Shown here: positions 5,161 to 6,072 of the stretch, piece by piece | Layout of the letters: the number at the start of each line of letters is the position of its first letter | Numbering within the stretch: position 1 is the first letter of the stretch | Assembly (NCBI GenBank): GCA_946479905.1 | Contig: CAMLIA010000229.1 | Location: forward strand, 1-6,072 | DNA length: 6,072 nt | Direction of reading: 5' to 3' | Origin: an uncultured Frankiales bacterium | GTDB taxonomy: Bacteria > Actinomycetota > Actinomycetes > Mycobacteriales > SCTD01 | Made by a program: the position numbers and the translations under genes | Notes under the pieces: model-generated | What the model saw: only the letters and a program-made list of their open reading frames with translations | Database searches by the model: none | What the model was told of the DNA's origin: nothing

Positions 5161-5630
5161 AGAGCCTGATCGAGAAGCCCCGGCCGGGTGAGTTCCGAGC
5201 CGTGTGCCGCAAGAGCGAGTGGGTGCCGCTGGCCGACGTGCTCGCCCTGCCCACCGAGGCGCAGCCGGATACCGCGACCTCGCGCTGGGACCACAAGCTG
5301 CGCTGCGAGGTCGTCGCTGTCGCCTGCTCCTTCGAGACCGATGACCGCGAGGCCTACGTCGAGCACATGAAGACGGTGCATAACGGAGGCTGCAAGGTCC
5401 GGCTCTCCGTCGCACCGCTCAAGATGTGGCGCTACCCGGCACCGGGCATGGGCTTGAAGCCTGAGGGACAGCCGTTCAAGCCGTCGACCCAGGCGCTGGC
5501 CAAGGACGTCCGTACCTGCGCCTCGTGCGGCCTTGTCGCGGAGGTGGGCGAGCGAGCGGCTGACGTCCTGTGGTGGGCCGAGCACGAGCGCATGTGCACC
5601 GGCGAGGCTGCCGGATCGGCGGTGGCGTGA
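5157..5630 (+). CDS. Putative double zinc-finger protein, 157 aa
   Basis: Starts at GTG 5157, overlapping the helicase stop in GTGA. Two separate metal-binding patterns are visible. The first is Cys50-x6-Cys57-x12-His70-x4-His75, close to a C2H2 finger but with a long Cys-Cys spacing; the CSFETDDREAYVEHMKTVH stretch has the right helix with paired histidines. The second is Cys121-x2-Cys124-x18-His143-x3-Cys147, a C2HC-like cluster. Cys17 and Cys79 may also take part. A Pro-rich linker (residues 93-110) joins the two. Such small phage proteins usually bind DNA, RNA or a host protein; which one is unknown. Third positions are less G/C-biased than in the helicase (GAT ACC, CAT AAC GGA, TTG, CCT GAG GGA), hinting at a different history. 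No named family is recognised. Confidence 0.85.
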   Translation: MKSLIEKPRPGEFRAVCRKSEWVPLADVLALPTEAQPDTATSRWDHKLRCEVVAVACSFETDDREAYVEHMKTVHNGGCKVRLSVAPLKMWRYPAPGMGLKPEGQPFKPSTQALAKDVRTCASCGLVAEVGERAADVLWWAEHERMCTGEAAGSAVA

Positions 5631-5833
5631 TGACCCTCAACCCCATCCGCCGCGCGTTCGTCCGCGGCCTCGAGCTCGGCGCCGAGCGCGCCCGTCAGCA
5701 GGACATCGAGTTCCTGCGCACCCAAGCGGCCCTGCACACCGACGGCAGCCCGAGCTCGAAGAAGCGCCGCGGCGCCCTGAACCTCGCCGCGGACAAGCTC
5801 CGTGACGGCCGGGCCCCCGGGAGGACGTCGTGA
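5630..5833 (+). CDS. Small basic hypothetical protein, 67 aa
   Basis: The ATG at 5630 overlaps the previous stop in TGATG; the in-frame GTG at 5627, which would give GTGA, is an equally possible start adding one residue. There is no clear ribosome-binding site, so expression probably depends on coupling. Residues 4-36 form a basic amphipathic helix (IRRAFVRGLELGAERARQQ), followed by a disordered DGSPSSKKRRG stretch and a second short helix. The product is Arg/Lys-rich and could bind nucleic acid or a partner protein, but nothing identifies a family. Third-position bias and overlap on both sides support it as a real gene. Confidence 0.75.
   Translation: MTLNPIRRAFVRGLELGAERARQQDIEFLRTQAALHTDGSPSSKKRRGALNLAADKLRDGRAPGRTS
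5819..5825 (+). promoter_or_regulatory. Shine-Dalgarno for the gene at 5830
   Basis: GGGAGGA (5819-5825, reading GG then GAGGA) ends about 4-5 bases before the GTG at 5830. It supports that start and suggests the last gene can initiate directly. Confidence 0.6.
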
Positions 5834-6072
5834 GCGTCCGAAATCAGCAAGGGGCCGAGGAAGCGGCTTCTGGAACGCCGCGTCCGCAAGCCGCACTCAC
5901 GCAACCCGAGCTGCTGAGCCTCGGCGTCGCCGCGGCGCGGGCGATCAAGAGCAACCTGCCGGCCGACGCCTTCGGCGACCCGCGCCGGCTCAACGACTAC
6001 GCCGACATCTGGGGCGCGGCGGCACGGACGGCCGTGCTCGCTGGTCTCGCTGAGATCCAGGAGGCGCGCGAT
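5830..6072 (+). CDS. Hypothetical helical protein (3' partial)
   Basis: The GTG at 5830 overlaps the previous TGA in GTGA and has GGGAGGA upstream. The frame is open for 81 codons to the window edge. Residues 1-22 are polar and probably disordered and use relaxed codons (CGA AAT CAG CAA GGG, GCT TCT GGA), while from about residue 25 the codons become strongly G/C-ending and the protein becomes helical (ELLSLGVAAARAIKSNL, then DYADIWGAAARTAVLAGL). No motif identifies it. The reading frame one base over is also open (5802-6053) but is Arg-rich and has no overlap signal, so this frame is preferred. The rest of the gene lies beyond the window. Confidence 0.75.
   Translation, partial: MSVRNQQGAEEAASGTPRPQAALTQPELLSLGVAAARAIKSNLPADAFGDPRRLNDYADIWGAAARTAVLAGLAEIQEARD

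Noticed and set aside
4402..5415. Long - strand open frame (337 codons), plus 4773-5585 on the same strand
   Set aside because: Both are antisense to the helicase and the zinc-finger gene and have no recognisable domain; their low-complexity Arg/Ala composition marks them as shadows of G/C-rich codons.
5802..6053. Open frame of 83 codons at the right end
   Set aside because: Arg-rich, no start signal, and overlaps two genes whose starts are supported by GTGA/TGATG overlaps.
1..6072. tRNA, rRNA, insertion sequence or attachment site
   Set aside because: Nearly every base lies in a well-supported gene on the + strand, and I saw no cloverleaf, terminal inverted repeats or transposase motifs.

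Overview
The window is a tightly packed run of ten genes, all on the + strand, with very high G+C and strongly G/C-biased third codon positions. This fits the early (replication/recombination) region of an actinobacteriophage or an integrated actinobacterial prophage. The evidence is compact one-strand packing, many small unrecognised proteins, frequent GTG starts, and a Cas4-type exonuclease, a helicase and a probable single-strand-DNA-binding protein lying together. The host genus cannot be read from the sequence, and no integrase, structural, rRNA, tRNA or CRISPR feature is visible.

Left part (1-1165): the 3' end of an unknown gene with a helix-turn-helix-like tail, then a 102-aa unknown protein, a 122-aa protein with a coiled-coil-like N-terminal half, and a 133-aa protein with a cysteine/histidine cluster that probably binds zinc. 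Next (1162-1575) is a nucleoside 2-deoxyribosyltransferase-like enzyme, likely working on nucleosides or nucleotides.

Centre (1572-5160): the DNA-processing core. It holds a Cas4/RecB-type PD-(D/E)XK exonuclease with the four cysteines expected for an iron-sulfur cluster, a 298-aa protein with a compact core between two Pro/Gln-rich disordered arms (candidate ssDNA-binding protein), and a 606-aa SNF2-family helicase with a full motif set. Together they could resect DNA ends, coat or anneal the single strand, and remodel forks or recombination intermediates.

Right part (5157-6072): a 157-aa protein with two zinc-finger-like clusters, a 67-aa basic protein, and the start of a helical protein that runs off the window.

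Eight of the nine gene junctions overlap by 1-4 bases (GTGA, ATGA or TGATG), which implies translational coupling of one long message. The single exception is a 47-base gap (2397-2443) before the candidate ssDNA-binding protein. Just upstream, inside the end of the exonuclease gene, is a strong GC hairpin (2359-2382). This is the only place in the window where separate control of expression looks plausible.
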